A program made the position numbers and the translations under genes. A stretch of 64,000 nt of DNA from Blastomyces gilchristii SLH14081 (Eukaryota; Ascomycota; Eurotiomycetes; Onygenales; Ajellomycetaceae), in assembly GCF_000003855.2 (NCBI RefSeq), contig NW_003101634.1, positions 4,771 to 68,770 of the forward strand, read 5' to 3'. Positions 46,583-57,980 of the stretch are shown here, in pieces. Under the pieces are notes generated by a model that did no database searches, was not told the DNA's origin, and saw only the letters and a list, made by a program, of their open reading frames with translations. Position 1 is the first letter of the stretch, and every line of letters starts with the position of its first letter.

Positions 46583-47788
46583 CTCTGTCTTCTTGCTTTT
46601 CTTCACTGTCGTGGTTTTGAGTTTTGTTGATGTTGCGGGGAGGTTACTATTAAATATAGTAATTTATCTATTATTTGTCAGAAAAGAAATAAAAAAATAA
46701 TAGTAGTAGTAATCATAGTAATACTAACTAACCATGAAGAGTTTTTTACATAACAGGAATTTCTATTCGCCCCTCTCAATCCCGCGCCTCTCGCCCACAG
46801 ATTGATGGCGCCATTGGCGGGGTTACCTGTACAGTACCTGGATTCCGGCATTGCCACACGCGCGGAATTAAGTACTCCCAGGTATGTAGGTGGAACTCGG
46901 CACCTCCTACATGTTAATTATTGAATTGTTTTAAAAAAAAACTCGACCTGTTCCCTGCTCTGACGACGAGTAGATTATTTCCGGTTGGGTTTACTTTATA
47001 TAGGGTAGGTATATACTCTATTGTGTGCTACATTAAGTCGTTCACACTCTTCTGCGGCCTCTAACTACTGTTCTGCTAGTCAAGCTCATTAACTCCGCTA
47101 CTCTCCTTTCAACCAAAGAGAGAATAATCAAAATGTCAACTGTATATATTTATCTACGTGCATCCGCTCTAAAACGAGAACAAATTGGTTAGAATCAGGA
47201 TAGTGGATAACACCCAATAACAGTTGCAGGCTCGCAGACATCGCAGAGAGACAGCGGTCAAGCTAGCTACAATAATCTGCAAACAGCCATGCTCCAAGTA
47301 ATTTGATATCTGCCATATCCCATTGGCCCAGGCGCCAACTGGAAAGGATATCCGGCAACGATCGAGGCGCCTGCAGTGACAAATAATCGCTCGGTGGAAC
47401 CACGCATCTGGATAGCGCATTCTTCATTCATACGAATCAAACTTCATGCAAAGCACATAGGCTAAGAAGAGGCATCAAGTGTGGCATTTGGCCAATTACC
47501 CAAGACTAGCCTATCGCTGCTGGACATAAAGGAGCTTCTCCCTACCGGAGGATGCTATGATCTTCCGCCTCCCCTCCTACGCTCCTGGCCATCCGATGAC
47601 CCCACTAGATTTTCAACGACGAGGCTGAATCTACCCAAAACTATCGAGCTGAAAGCCCATTTAGCTAATGATATTTGCTGGGTGAAGCTAATATTCTTCT
47701 TAGAAGATCTTATTTGACCTCTCCTACCCCTGCGCTGTTGGGCCCGGAACATTTTTTAATAAAGGAAAGGAAGAAACTGGAAAAGAAA
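46456..47788. other. Intergenic: dre2 promoter side
   Basis: About 1.3 kb holding the (CT)n microsatellite at about 46534-46568 and AT-rich DNA. Divergent with the small gene at 47789. No other gene is supported. Confidence 0.55.
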
Positions 47789-48196
47789 ATGGCCGAGCTT
47801 TTCATCGCCATCTATCAGCCCCGGAACCAGATCTTGGGAACCTATCACTGGGCCCTGTATCTCCAAATTAGCTCAACAGAGCACATCATATTCCAAATCG
47901 TCGGTGAGCCGTGCGACTTCAAATACGACGAGCGCTCTGAGCCTCTTGAAGATAGTACCCACCATATAGAGAACATCCGAGTCGCGGAGATCGATCATGT
48001 TGATCACTTTTGCCAACTAGTCAGGGACCAAAAGATCGAGAATGAAATGTACCACTGGGGTTGCCAGCAGTGGGTCCTGGATGTGTTGGAGAGCTTGGTT
48101 GAAGATGATCTTCTTACTGACTATGACCATGATGAGGCTAAGCTCAAGCTGGACCCGCTGTTTGGAGTCCGGGTTGAGGATGAGTACGAGGCCTAG
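47789..48196 (+). CDS. Small uncharacterised fungal protein
   Basis: Single-exon frame of 135 residues starting MAELFIAIYQPRNQILGTYH. The ATG at 47789 was chosen over an in-frame ATG 38 codons upstream because the family-like sequence begins here and A-rich leader sequence precedes it. Notable are YHWALYLQ near residue 20 and HWGCQQWVLDVLESL near residue 90. A His-Trp pair followed by a CQxWV box recalls small fungal hypothetical proteins, and a cysteine-hydrolase-like fold is conceivable but unproven. No signal peptide or membrane segment. The protein is acidic. Function unknown. Confidence 0.65.
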   Translation: MAELFIAIYQPRNQILGTYHWALYLQISSTEHIIFQIVGEPCDFKYDERSEPLEDSTHHIENIRVAEIDHVDHFCQLVRDQKIENEMYHWGCQQWVLDVLESLVEDDLLTDYDHDEAKLKLDPLFGVRVEDEYEA

Positions 48197-48421
48197 ACGG
48201 CGAGTGTTGTGCTGAAAGCCTCCAACAAATACGAGCGGAGGGTCTGAGTTGAGGAGTATCTTCGGAGAGATCAAGGGTGAATGGGCAATAGGAGGGGGGG
48301 CGATAAGAAATGGTCAGGTGGGGTGTCATAGAAGTTAAGTTCTTTTTAGGTGCAGGAGTAAGAAATGTTGTCAGTTATGCCACACAATTGTCAATCAAGC
48401 AACCAATAACATATCTTCAAA

Positions 48422-49216
48422 CTATTTCCCCATCCCCTTCAGAGGCAGGAAGAAGGGCCAATCACCCAAGCGTATTGAGTGAACAGTGTTAAGAGACTTG
48501 ACAAACTCCCAGTACTCTGGATATGCACCGCCAACCTCCCAGTCTATCAGGCCAGTTATCCGAATCCCTCCTCTTTCCTCATCATTAATAGCCAGGATAT
48601 TGCGAGGGTGCAGGTCACCATGAGTAAGGATCAACACGTTGATTCTCAGGAAGCATGGGTCTGATGAACTCAACATATGGTTCCGTGCTAGATCGGCTAT
48701 TCCCAGAGAGAAGCAACTCTTGCGCTTCCACATTCTGCAGTCAATGCACTGTGGTGGATTGCCACCACCCAGATATTTAGATGGTAAAGGTAGTGACCGG
48801 AGATTCTCAAATCTGGCATCCAATTGGTCTTGGATAGAGAATCTATCAGTACTTGAGAGATCTGGCCAAAGTTTGTCCAGGTAACGGCCCTCAATGGGGT
48901 TCATGAATGCATAGACCTTTCCGCCAAGACAGAGCATGTCAAGAGGCTGGGGAACTGGAATGTCCGCAGCATGCTTTCGGATTGGGGCAGTTATGTTTGT
49001 ATCAGTTAAAGATATATTAGATCCAAGCCTCACAATGAGATGTTCATCAAGCTGCACCAAAGCACCTTTCCCGCTCTTCAAGGCGCCGTTTAAGGTAGAG
49101 TAGATGCCATGGCCAGTTAGCTTGCACCCTTGGTAAGAGTACTGCTGCAAAAGTGCAATGACTTCAGGCGCCAGTGGTTGTAGGATCTCTGGCTGACCTT
49201 GTGGAATTGCTAACAT
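48422..49216 (-). CDS. Aminoglycoside-phosphotransferase-fold (APH) family protein
   Basis: 264-residue single frame. Residues 198-208 read LTHGDLHPRNI, the catalytic loop with Asp201, and residues 221-236 read TGLIDWEVGGAYPEYW, with metal-binding Asp225 and the family's WEVGG-YPEYWE pattern. An IPVPQP hinge is at residues 86-91. Fungal genomes hold many such kinase-like proteins; the substrate is unknown and antibiotic resistance should not be assumed. The usual ATP-binding Lys position in IVRLG is Arg63. The C-terminus ends soon after the DWPFFLPL segment, slightly shorter than many relatives. The ATG overlaps the stop of an upstream frame (see 49210-49690). Confidence 0.8.
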   Translation of the reverse strand: MLAIPQGQPEILQPLAPEVIALLQQYSYQGCKLTGHGIYSTLNGALKSGKGALVQLDEHLIVRLGSNISLTDTNITAPIRKHAADIPVPQPLDMLCLGGKVYAFMNPIEGRYLDKLWPDLSSTDRFSIQDQLDARFENLRSLPLPSKYLGGGNPPQCIDCRMWKRKSCFSLGIADLARNHMLSSSDPCFLRINVLILTHGDLHPRNILAINDEERGGIRITGLIDWEVGGAYPEYWEFVKSLNTVHSIRLGDWPFFLPLKGMGK

Positions 49217-49690
49217 ATGTTGATAAGGGGGTTGTTTCTGAGGAGTGCTTCCACGACCTTCGAAATTAGGTTAGTTCTTGGGTGGGTGGTGACCTTAATG
49301 GGAGAAAGAATGTACGGGCTGGCAAGAGAAGGAACCACAGAGCATCGTACATTCTTGACTCCTGAGACTACGAGTCTGCAACAGTCTGCGCCTCCTTGAA
49401 GGATAGAGGTGGCCCCCCACCTTGTAAACTGTGTGCTGAGATTTGCCCATTGAGCAGTGTTCTGAAACTCGCGTTGGACATTGGTTATCGCAGATTCGTT
49501 TAAGGCCACCAGAGCCTTCCGATTATCCCCATCATCGTCACCATCCGTCTTGTTGTTGTGCGAGGCGGTCTCTTCTGACCTAGGTTTGGAGTTGTTTTTG
49601 ACTGCTGGGTGCGATGAAAGAGACGAGCATGATGCTGGCGCCCAGCACGGAGCTCAGGTCCGTTGCCCAGTTCAGAATCCTGGTGGGCAT
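49210..49690 (-). pseudogene. Uncertain interrupted frame upstream of the APH gene
   Basis: On the minus strand a frame from about 49690 (starting MPTRILNWATDLSSVLGASI, hydrophobic) is interrupted by TAG near 49583 and then stays open to the stop at 49210, with about 145 codons in all. The stop overlaps the ATG of the APH gene in ATGTTAG. I recognise no family. It may be a decayed small gene, a misread 5' part of the APH gene, or chance. Confidence 0.25.
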
Positions 49691-50560
49691 GGTTTCCGGG
49701 AACCTATTGCAGGCGGTGCATCTGCCTTGAGCAAGTGGTTTTTAGTTTCCAGTGCGTGTTTACTGTGCTGCGTAGAAGAACTTGGCATAGAAAATCCGTT
49801 CGAGCTACTCCCGTACTGTAAAAGTTACTGTGTACTTCAACGTGGCTTGATTGATTGTGGCTAGGTAGCTAGCCCGCTTGTCTAACTGCTTCTAGTTAGT
49901 GGCAGCAGCAGCAACTTAAAGTGGAGACTCTGGAGAGCAACCCGGGGTCCAACCATTGCCATTGCCAAGCCAAGCAACCCCACCGATGGTCAGGTGCAAC
50001 TCTCCCAAGAAGCAAGGGGGTAGCGTGCGACACAGGTACGTCACAAGAGGTACATTACATGTACATGTACAAGAGGGTATACATTGTTTTTAGAGAGCAG
50101 AAGCCGACCAGGATAGGCAGTGGACTGTGTAGGCACTTACAATTAATTTGCCTCTTAGTTTAATCAAGGGTGTTTCAAATATGTTTAGGGTAGGAGTCCC
50201 GGAATTCGGTCCTTTCCACCTCACCTGGGCGGCAAAGCGCATTATTTATGAGTCGTAAGATGCCGGCCCAGACCCGACGAAACATGGAAAGCAAACATTC
50301 AATAATAATAATTGGAAGGGTATAGCCACTGTTCCTGGGGGTCATGTGCTGATGGCGTTTATTATGACCTGTCGGCTGTAACGCCATTACATCATATGTG
50401 TTTGCAAGCACCCCCTCCCCTTCCGCTCGCCTTTGAGATACCTATAATAAGTACAGTGCATGGCATGTACATGTACCTGCGATTAATGCTCTCAAACAAT
50501 CTCCTCCTTACCCATCGGCCAAACAGCTATTAATTATTACGTGCTAGTTAACTACCGTAG
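49691..50560. other. Intergenic
   Basis: No gene supported. It holds GTACATGTAC palindromic repeats at about 50055-50070 and 50465-50477. Confidence 0.5.
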
Positions 50561-50994
50561 ATCGAACCTCTGGGAACCTAACTTCTGCTAGACTCAGCTC
50601 TCAACCACTCCCTCTTCTCTTCTTCTCCTCCTCTCCTCCCACAGCTACCTCAGGTGCCTAATCTCCTCCTTGTTCATCCATCTCTCTCTGCATTGATCTT
50701 CCAAACTCCCCCTCTATCTTGATCCATCGTCGCTCTGCAACGATTTTATTCACATTCTCATCTACGAAATTTGTTTCTTTGAAAGCAGAGTGAAGATAGT
50801 CACCACTGTCGCTCACTATAAATCCTCCTCTTCTTAAACTTCTCTCTACCTATCCTTGCTACTCTTTGAGGCCTACTTTTTCATCCACTGCTTTGTTCCA
50901 TTTCAACAACCGACCTTCCATTCCCATCACTGCAGTCCTTGTCTGCTTCAAGAAAGCCTTGTCGTTTGCAATTCATTGATTTCCATCCTCCACA
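50561..50994 (+). promoter_or_regulatory. CT-rich promoter/leader of the Stf2-like gene
   Basis: Pyrimidine-rich stretches (about 50600-50650 and 50820-50960) typical of strongly expressed fungal genes precede the splice donor at 50996. The leader ends in CCACAA just before the intron. The transcription start cannot be placed. Confidence 0.45.
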
Positions 50995-51714
50995 AGTAAG
51001 TCTGCCAATGTTATTCATTGCTTTACCGGAATCATTACGGGTTCTCCATTCATCCGCCTTTTAGCTCAACCTGTCATCCCCAACAGCATATATCTATCCT
51101 CTTTCTATACCCAACCCTGGTGCAATTGGGGGGGCTGTCAGTTGCTAACCCAAGCGTACTTCTTCACCAGTGACCCGCTCTCACAAGCTCAATGACCGTG
51201 ACCATGCTGGCATAGCTGATGGCACCGCTGCTCCCGAAGCACATCTACCCCGCTACTTCGCTAAACACGGCCATATTGATGCCGACCCGAAGAAGACCAA
51301 GAAGGATGGTGGCGGGAAGGGCAATTGGTGGGTTTGTGTTTGTTTTGAGAGCTCACCTTCCAAATCAAACCCACTTCTGAAACCCCTCCCATCCTCTCAT
51401 TGCCGTAGATTATGAAGCAAAAACTGTTTCCAACCCTGCTAACACCAAAGTCTCACAGGGGCCGTTCTGGAGAAGAAGTGCATGACTACGGGTATACCTT
51501 TACCAACGCCAGACGTCGCTCCAACAGTAGCACCCAGGGCTTGGCTGAGTTCAAGACCAAGTTCGAAACCGTTGAGCCGGACCCGGTCTTCGAGGAGGAA
51601 ATACATGGCCCTCTCCATGAGGATATCAACGGCGTGGATGGAATTGGGGTCAAGAGCAACGAAAGTAGCACCAGTGGCACCAGCGAGGCGGAGATTGAGG
51701 TGAAGAAGGCTTAG
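50995..51714 (+). CDS. Stf2/Tma10-like protein (HABP4/PAI-RBP1-type family)
   Basis: 137 residues from three exons: base 50995 (the A of the start codon), 51171-51327 and 51459-51714. The intron 50996-51170 (GTAAGT donor, CTAAC branch-like site, CACCAG acceptor) splits the start codon A|TG; splicing creates CACAATGACC. The product starts MTRSHKLNDRDHAG; the core GKGNWG followed by a GEEVHDYG-like and an RRRSN segment matches yeast Stf2 and Tma10, small ribosome- and ATP-synthase-associated stress proteins linked to desiccation tolerance. The C-terminal half is acidic. The MTR start resembles that of Stf2, supporting the split codon. Function is inferred by family only. Confidence 0.8.
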
Positions 51715-53034
51715 GTTTTTGGTCGAATCCTTGTCTTCCTCCACCCCCTCCCCTCCTGTTTCTTCTCCTTGACCTCTCTCTCATGTTTCTTCAAAGGGTT
51801 TAGCTTTCTTTTTTCCTCTCTTTGCGTTATGTGGAGTTCTGCCGGCCGGTTGTTATTCTTTTGATTGTTGTCATCTCTTTTATTTTTTGTCTTGAGATAG
51901 CTTGATGCCCCGAAGTGCAGACATTATCATCTGCTCTGATGCGACGGGTAGGGCTCTTTACTTTGCCATCATCTTTTTCCATGTATGCGCACTATCTGAT
52001 GAAAGACATGTGAAATTGACAGATAGCGCGGAATCAGATATCGGGTATTTAAAATAACTATATCCCAATATAACTTACTATGAAATATAGATACTATTTA
52101 TATCCGCGCCGATGGACAGGGATGGGGATCTACATTCGTAGTGATGTGCGGCTTCTCTTGTAAAATCCTTGTTCTTGGTTATCTTGAGTAGTTAGTGTTT
52201 GTTTTAGGAGACTTTTATGTTATCTTGCTAGCCATTCCGTTAACACCTTAGCTAGATATCCCGGTTATTGAAGACGGTCTGAATTTCATTCTCTGAGAAT
52301 CATATTGTTTCAGCTTCAAAAGACACTGGAGAGCACTATATAATATATATATATATATATAAAAAGCGGATTCATTTCCCCATTTTCTGGCATCCATTGC
52401 ACGCGATCAGATGCAACATACACAAGCGGTGGGAATATCAACTTCTGTCATTCACTCATTCGTTCATTCGTTCATTTTGAAAAGCCAATCCATGACCGGT
52501 ATCGTCTTCTCCAGGAACAATATTCAATATAAGACCCCAATCAACACATTCCATTCTGCTCTTGACCTCGATTCAAAGTGCCGATTTTCGGATTTCAAAT
52601 GACCTGTGATCAGTAGCAGTATTTTTCGCCCCACGGAACAAGAATATATTCATGCCCACTCTGATAAATCGCCGAGTGGTTCACTGTCAGTCTCAACGTA
52701 CAGAGTAACCGTACATGCGTATCTTCGGATTTATGATGACTTCTAGGGATGACAAAATTCACATGACAAAAGTCATGTGATATCATGTGACCCGCGCAAA
52801 AACCATGGAGCCAAACAAGTTGCTCAGCGAAGCTTCAAATAAAGTAAACAGAAACCTTGAAATGCAGGCGGCTTGTTTGATGCCTGAACTTTCAGAGCCT
52901 GGCTCTCTCTGACACCAACCTACCTCAACTGGCCAACAGCTGGAACGAAACAGCTACCAGCTTTTGGTTTTCCTTTACCCTGTTAACCCATCGCGACCTC
53001 TGTCCATTACGTCCACTATCTCTCCACCCTCGTC
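51715..53034. other. Intergenic: 3' region of the Stf2-like gene, promoter of nup133
   Basis: About 1.3 kb. A long T-rich 3' region follows the stop; a (TA)n tract is at about 52342-52360. A short frame at 52411-52602 has no features of a gene. The nup133-proximal part holds a perfect inverted repeat at 52759-52780. Confidence 0.55.
52759..52790. promoter_or_regulatory. Inverted CACATG-type repeat upstream of nup133
   Basis: Two 9-base arms, TCACATGAC and GTCATGTGA, separated by AAAA (52759-52780), followed by a further TCATGTGA (52783-52790). Such CATGTG/CACATG words fit a dimeric (bHLH-like) factor. It lies 245 bp upstream of the nup133 ATG. No experimental link is known to me. Confidence 0.4.
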
Positions 53035-56000
53035 ATGTTCTCAAGTAATGTCGCTGCCCACACCTCTGTCGCTATTTTGCGAAACCCCCGTCGACGGCAG
53101 AGAAACACCGCAGACGAGTCGGTGAAGCCGCCCAAAGCGAAACGACAACGATCGACGTTACGACAGAATGTCAGGGAGTCTGAGTCTGCTGTGGCTAAAA
53201 ATCATGGTGAAGAACAATCGCTGCAAAATGGAGAGTCCTTGCCAGAGGAGGTACCTCCAAGTCGGCCGGTGATTATGAATGAGCTCGCGCTTAGAGGACC
53301 TAGGAAACAGGACAAACGTGGAGATCATGCGGATGGGACCATTACTCTTGTAAGAGACCTTTTTTATTATTATTTTGACTTTTTGTTTCTTTCATGATGC
53401 AGTTTTACGGAAGATTACAGGTTGCTGAAATTAATTTTTTTTTTCTTTGTTTTTGCCGGTTTCATAGTCTAGCAATGATTTTTACAATGTTGCGCATTTA
53501 CCTTCGGTACCTGAGCAGATCAAGGACAACCCGGGAGGTAAGTTGAGCTTTTTGAGAGCACGCCTTGAGCAACTATATTCTGACGGGAAGCATCTCTCTA
53601 GCGCCATTGAGATACACAATTAGCCCCTCGAATGGATATTGCCTTGCCCTTTCGCAACATGAAGCTATCGTATGGCCGTACACCACCCCTCCGCAGTCCC
53701 TCACTCCAAGCACGGTACTTCATTTTGTTATCCCGAGCCCAGCGAGGAACTCCGATGACCCCCTGCCATTGGGGACATTTATATCCAAATCTGCGGAAGG
53801 CAACCCAGGGCTGATAGTTGTCGTTCCATCAACGGGCAAAATTACTCTTTGGGAAACAGTTTCGAATGCTGCCATTCTCGGGCTAATGAAGCAACGACAA
53901 AACGGAATCCAGGGGGAAATACCTGGTATGTTATCTGGAGAGATGGCTACGGAGATCATTAACGCGGAACCTTCGGGGATTATCATTGCATTGTCTACTG
54001 GCCGCCTCGCCCATGTGTCTATTCGTGATTCACATGGAAAACCTGGAATTTCGGTTCAGGTACTCCGTGGAACCTCGCGGGGAGGGGGTGGTGGTTTCTT
54101 CGGCGGACTTAGAAGCGTGCTCTCTGGAAGCTCGTGGAAAAGAAAAATCGCGGCTGTCAAGGCGGGCATGTCGTCCCAGCGTGGCCAGCGCGATATCATA
54201 ATAGCCACCAGCGCTGGGGAGTTTGAGTTATGGGATATCCATTGGAATAATGGGAACTCTCTAAAAACGCAGGTGGATGCGAAGCAACACATACTACAAG
54301 CTCTGAGACGCACGGTGGATATCTCTGAAGATGATGCCCAAAATGCTTTCCAGGTTTATGATTTTGCGTTCGCCAATGGTGACTCCAGTAACTACGCTGC
54401 TGGGAATGTTGATGGCGCCATCTCACTCTGGGCGCTTGTCGGAGTATGTGAAAACTCGTCCCTGTCGTACTTTGTTGTCGGCTTGAGGATTGCGGGTTCC
54501 ACAGCGACTGCTGATGTTGTTAACCCCATTCAACTCCGAAATCACTCTGTGGATTCAGGCACCCCCTGGGCGCCACATTTATATGTCCCTAAACCTGGAT
54601 GCCGGGCGTTTGTAATCTTCGACAAGGGGATGATTATCCTATCCCTCGATCCGTTTGTTGACCCGGCATCGGCCCAGCTCTTAGGAGAGACCCACGCTAC
54701 GCTTTCGAGCTTCCAGGATTACATCCGGCTCAAGGAAGGACATGAATATGTCGTCCAGGGGTGTGGCCCTGAGGACTCCGATGCCGACCATGAATATCCG
54801 TCATGTATACTCATGATTCGCAACTTTGGTCTAGTTCGAGTATCTGCTTTTCCTACACCATACTCTGATAATGTCAATGGGGCAAAGATTACTGCTAAAT
54901 CGCGACTCGAGCAGGCCGTATTCTACGGCAGCATGAAATCGAACCCTCTTGATTTTGTTGGCTATGATGAGCTTCGTTCTAGTCCGGCTGAACTTGAACA
55001 TGCGGCATTACAAATAAGCGACGAAATTGTCCGGTCTAGCTCGAAATTCATTCCGACCACCATCCCATCCCTGGAACAGCAGATGAAGACGCGGGCTACT
55101 GCGCTTCATGACTTAGCCGTTTACATAAAGCGATTCCATGTGCATATCTCTCATCTGACGAGGTGGAAGCTCTTGTGGGCTGCAGAAAAAATGGCAGCCC
55201 AGCGAGCTATATGGAGGGTACAACAGAGGAACGAGGAGAACACCACCAGCAATCGAACGCATCTCGACTTCATTCTTTCGAAGATGGGGGACAATCATAA
55301 AACGAAAATTGAGCCGGGAAGTGGTGAAACTGACCTTGTCCGGCATTGGTTCATTCATGATACGTGGCGAATGGAATATGTCATTCCGTGGTTTTTGAAC
55401 GGCCTTCGAAGAGACGAGAGCAACACCTCGCGTGCAGTTGACAGGCAATTTGCAGAGCGGGTTTGCGAGGCTTGTGATCTGTCGCTGGCTGCGCTGGAAA
55501 CAGCCTTCCAATTTCGAGAGGACAATGCTGTTCTATATGGAGTAGGCGACGAATTTGCCGATGACGATGCAGCCATCGTGGCACAGTATAGTGATTTGCC
55601 GGAGTTTTGGACATCAACCCAAATCAATTATTCAGAAACAGAACAGCTTTTGGACCTGGAACTCAACATCTGTCGACGCCGGCCCGCTACAACTGCAGCT
55701 ACCGGATCGGATTCAACGGCTACACGAACCGCTAATGTTCTTGACACGATCAAGGAAAACATACCTAGACAGTTCAACGCGTTTGCATTGCTACACAAAG
55801 AGCGAACTATGTGGTGTGCAGCGCAGAATGACACAGATATTCAGGCTAGTGGGAAAATGCTTGAGAAATCGCACGTGGAAAATCGCAAACCACAATTGTT
55901 TAAACTGGCTGCGATTGGCTTGCTTGAAGACGCAATTACCCTTGCGGAATCATTCAGAGATATGGATGCCTTGGTGGAACTTATGGTCGACCTGCACGAG

Positions 56001-57340
56001 CAAATAAAAGAACAGAGGCCACCGCGACGGCCGGAAGATGAGGGACCGGTGCTCGATGAAGGCACTAAAATCTGGAAACGCAGAATTGACAACTATTTCG
56101 AACGATTTGGTGAAGCTTGGGCTGATGCCTTCTTCACTAGACACATCACCGTCGGTCAGCCGGAAACTCTGCTCATCATGCAGGAGTACCAAGGAGCTGT
56201 AACTAAATTCCTACGGAGCCACCCAGCCTATTCAAAATTGACCTGGATCAATGATATTGTTGGGGAGCGTGATTATAGCACTGCGTGTAATACCTTGCAG
56301 CGCTTAGCGATTGAACGGGAAACCGACCTATGGAGCAAGCGTGTCGAGATATCCCTTGCTAAATTAACCAAGCTAGCCGAGTTCGAAAAAGCCGGTTCCG
56401 CACCGGCAGACTTGCAAGAGGCTCTAGGGCCGTTCGACCAGCTTACAGAAGTCTGTAACATCCAGGAATTGATCTACGACCATGTACTCCCTGCTCTACA
56501 CGGCGCTATCGATGAGGGTGCGGCCCTCCAACTAGCCATCGAACAGTTTGGAAATAACGTCGTGCGCGGCAAGCCAGCGCTCCGCGCTCTTCTACAACGT
56601 TGCCTTGCCAAACTCGTTGCCAGATCGCCCATGGAGCCGGAGGAGCTCATAAATTTGCTCACGCTAATGGATCCCGTTCAGTTCCTTGAAGGTGGAGAAG
56701 AGGAAGATAGTATTGGCGGGCATGAATTTTTGTTTGCGCTCACGGTTTTGAAGTTGGGTAATTTCCATCACCTGGACCAGCAGGGACACGAGTATCGCGA
56801 GAATTTGGAGATGCTCATCTGGCGCCGCTGCATGATTCGTGATGATTGGGAAGCCATCAACCGGACGGATAAGAAGGGGGATAGAGAGGTTGAGTCTAAT
56901 GTTCGATCGACGGCGTTGGCGGAGACGATGAGGCAACTTGCTGAAGGTAGGATTCCTTTTTTCTCCCCTTTTCCCATTTTCCTCTGCGCCTCGTCTTTGC
57001 ACCTACTGCATCTTTCTACTTATCATGACCCCTTTTTAAAACTAACGCCCATTTGCCTGAAACAACAGAACTCGGTGAGGATGTTCGCCTGACCCGCCAA
57101 TCGTTCACGCCCTCTCGCATCCTTGAAACAAACATCCTCCCTGCAAGATCCCATGCGGTCCTGCCGCCTGACCAGCAGATTAGCCTCGTCCAGGAGCTAG
57201 ATGCAGAGGCTGATCTGCTACGCACGTACTTCGAGAAGGGGAAGCTTGATGAGTGGTTCTCATGGATTATTAGTGAGACAAGAGGACGGTTTTCGACTCC
57301 CGTTCGTGAAGAAAGTAGTGGTGCTGTTGAGGGGTTGTGA
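53035..57340 (+). CDS. nup133: Nucleoporin Nup133
   Basis: Nup133 is the outer, membrane-proximal member of the Y-shaped Nup84/Nup107-160 complex of the nuclear pore scaffold. Four exons: 53035-53349, 53468-53537, 53602-56946, 57069-57340; 1333 residues. An N-terminal basic tail (residues 1-60, RRRQRN and KAKRQR) leads into the beta-propeller (about residues 110-520), where a GGGGG stretch in a loop precedes a lipid-facing-like basic segment (SSWKRK). The rest is an alpha-helical stack. The third exon start was set at 53602 (TCTCTCTAG acceptor), because upstream candidates give a stop or an intron too short to splice; phases close throughout. Genomic neighbours have no known link to its job. 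Confidence 0.92.
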
Positions 57341-57980
57341 TGATACTTCTTTTACTTTTTTCTGTTTTTTTTATTCCGTTCATTCATTGGCCGTTTCCTT
57401 CTCCTCTGTGTACCCCCTCCGTTGTATTAATTCTACATATAACTGCTATTTCTATTTTCTTGTGTGCTGGTTAGCTGGGGTGCATTCCGTTTACTTTGCT
57501 CCATCTTTCTCGTTTGAAATTCGCTTGTGGAATGTATGTAGGATAGGGTTGGGTTGTCAAGTCAACGGAATGAAAAAGACTTCGCCCCCTATGGTTCCCT
57601 TTTCGCTAGTGTTTCAAGGCCTGCTATCATCTTTTCTTCATATGATTTTGTACATATTGTCGGAACCGCTTGCCTGCGTTGAACTGGTACATAACTGCTC
57701 TTGTACTGCTGTGCACTACATGATCCAAGACATCAATCAATATGGCGTCGGTGATCATGCCTACAACGTTACGAACATATGTTCATTTTATCAAACGCTC
57801 GCGAAACCAATCATCTGGAAAACATCAGGAACGAGATAAAAGTCATTTGATTCATCAAATCATTCAGGTGGCATTTGCTAAATTGTAACAAGAATGAATG
57901 TAGAAGGGGAAAAAAAAAATCTATCTGTTCTGTCTAGGAACTCGACCCTTGGGAATAGCTAAACAGGCATGAGGGAGAAT
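57341..57980. other. Convergent 3' region of nup133 and ubp14
   Basis: About 640 bp between two stop codons facing each other. The 212-codon frame over 57201-57839 starts inside nup133 in another frame and has a low-likelihood translation, so it is not taken as a gene. Both 3' untranslated regions lie here. Confidence 0.6.

Noticed and set aside
48422..49216. An antibiotic-resistance gene
   Set aside because: The APH fold is widespread in fungi with unknown substrates; nothing here points to drug inactivation.
53538..53601. Continuous translation of nup133 through this segment (SNYILTGSIS...)
   Set aside because: The frame is open but does not join in phase to exon 2; a 64-nt intron with GTAAGT donor and TCTCTCTAG acceptor restores phase and gives a family-like join.
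57201..57839. 212-codon frame downstream of nup133
   Set aside because: It begins inside the last nup133 exon in a different frame and covers a T-rich 3' region; the hydrophobic stretches come from the T content.
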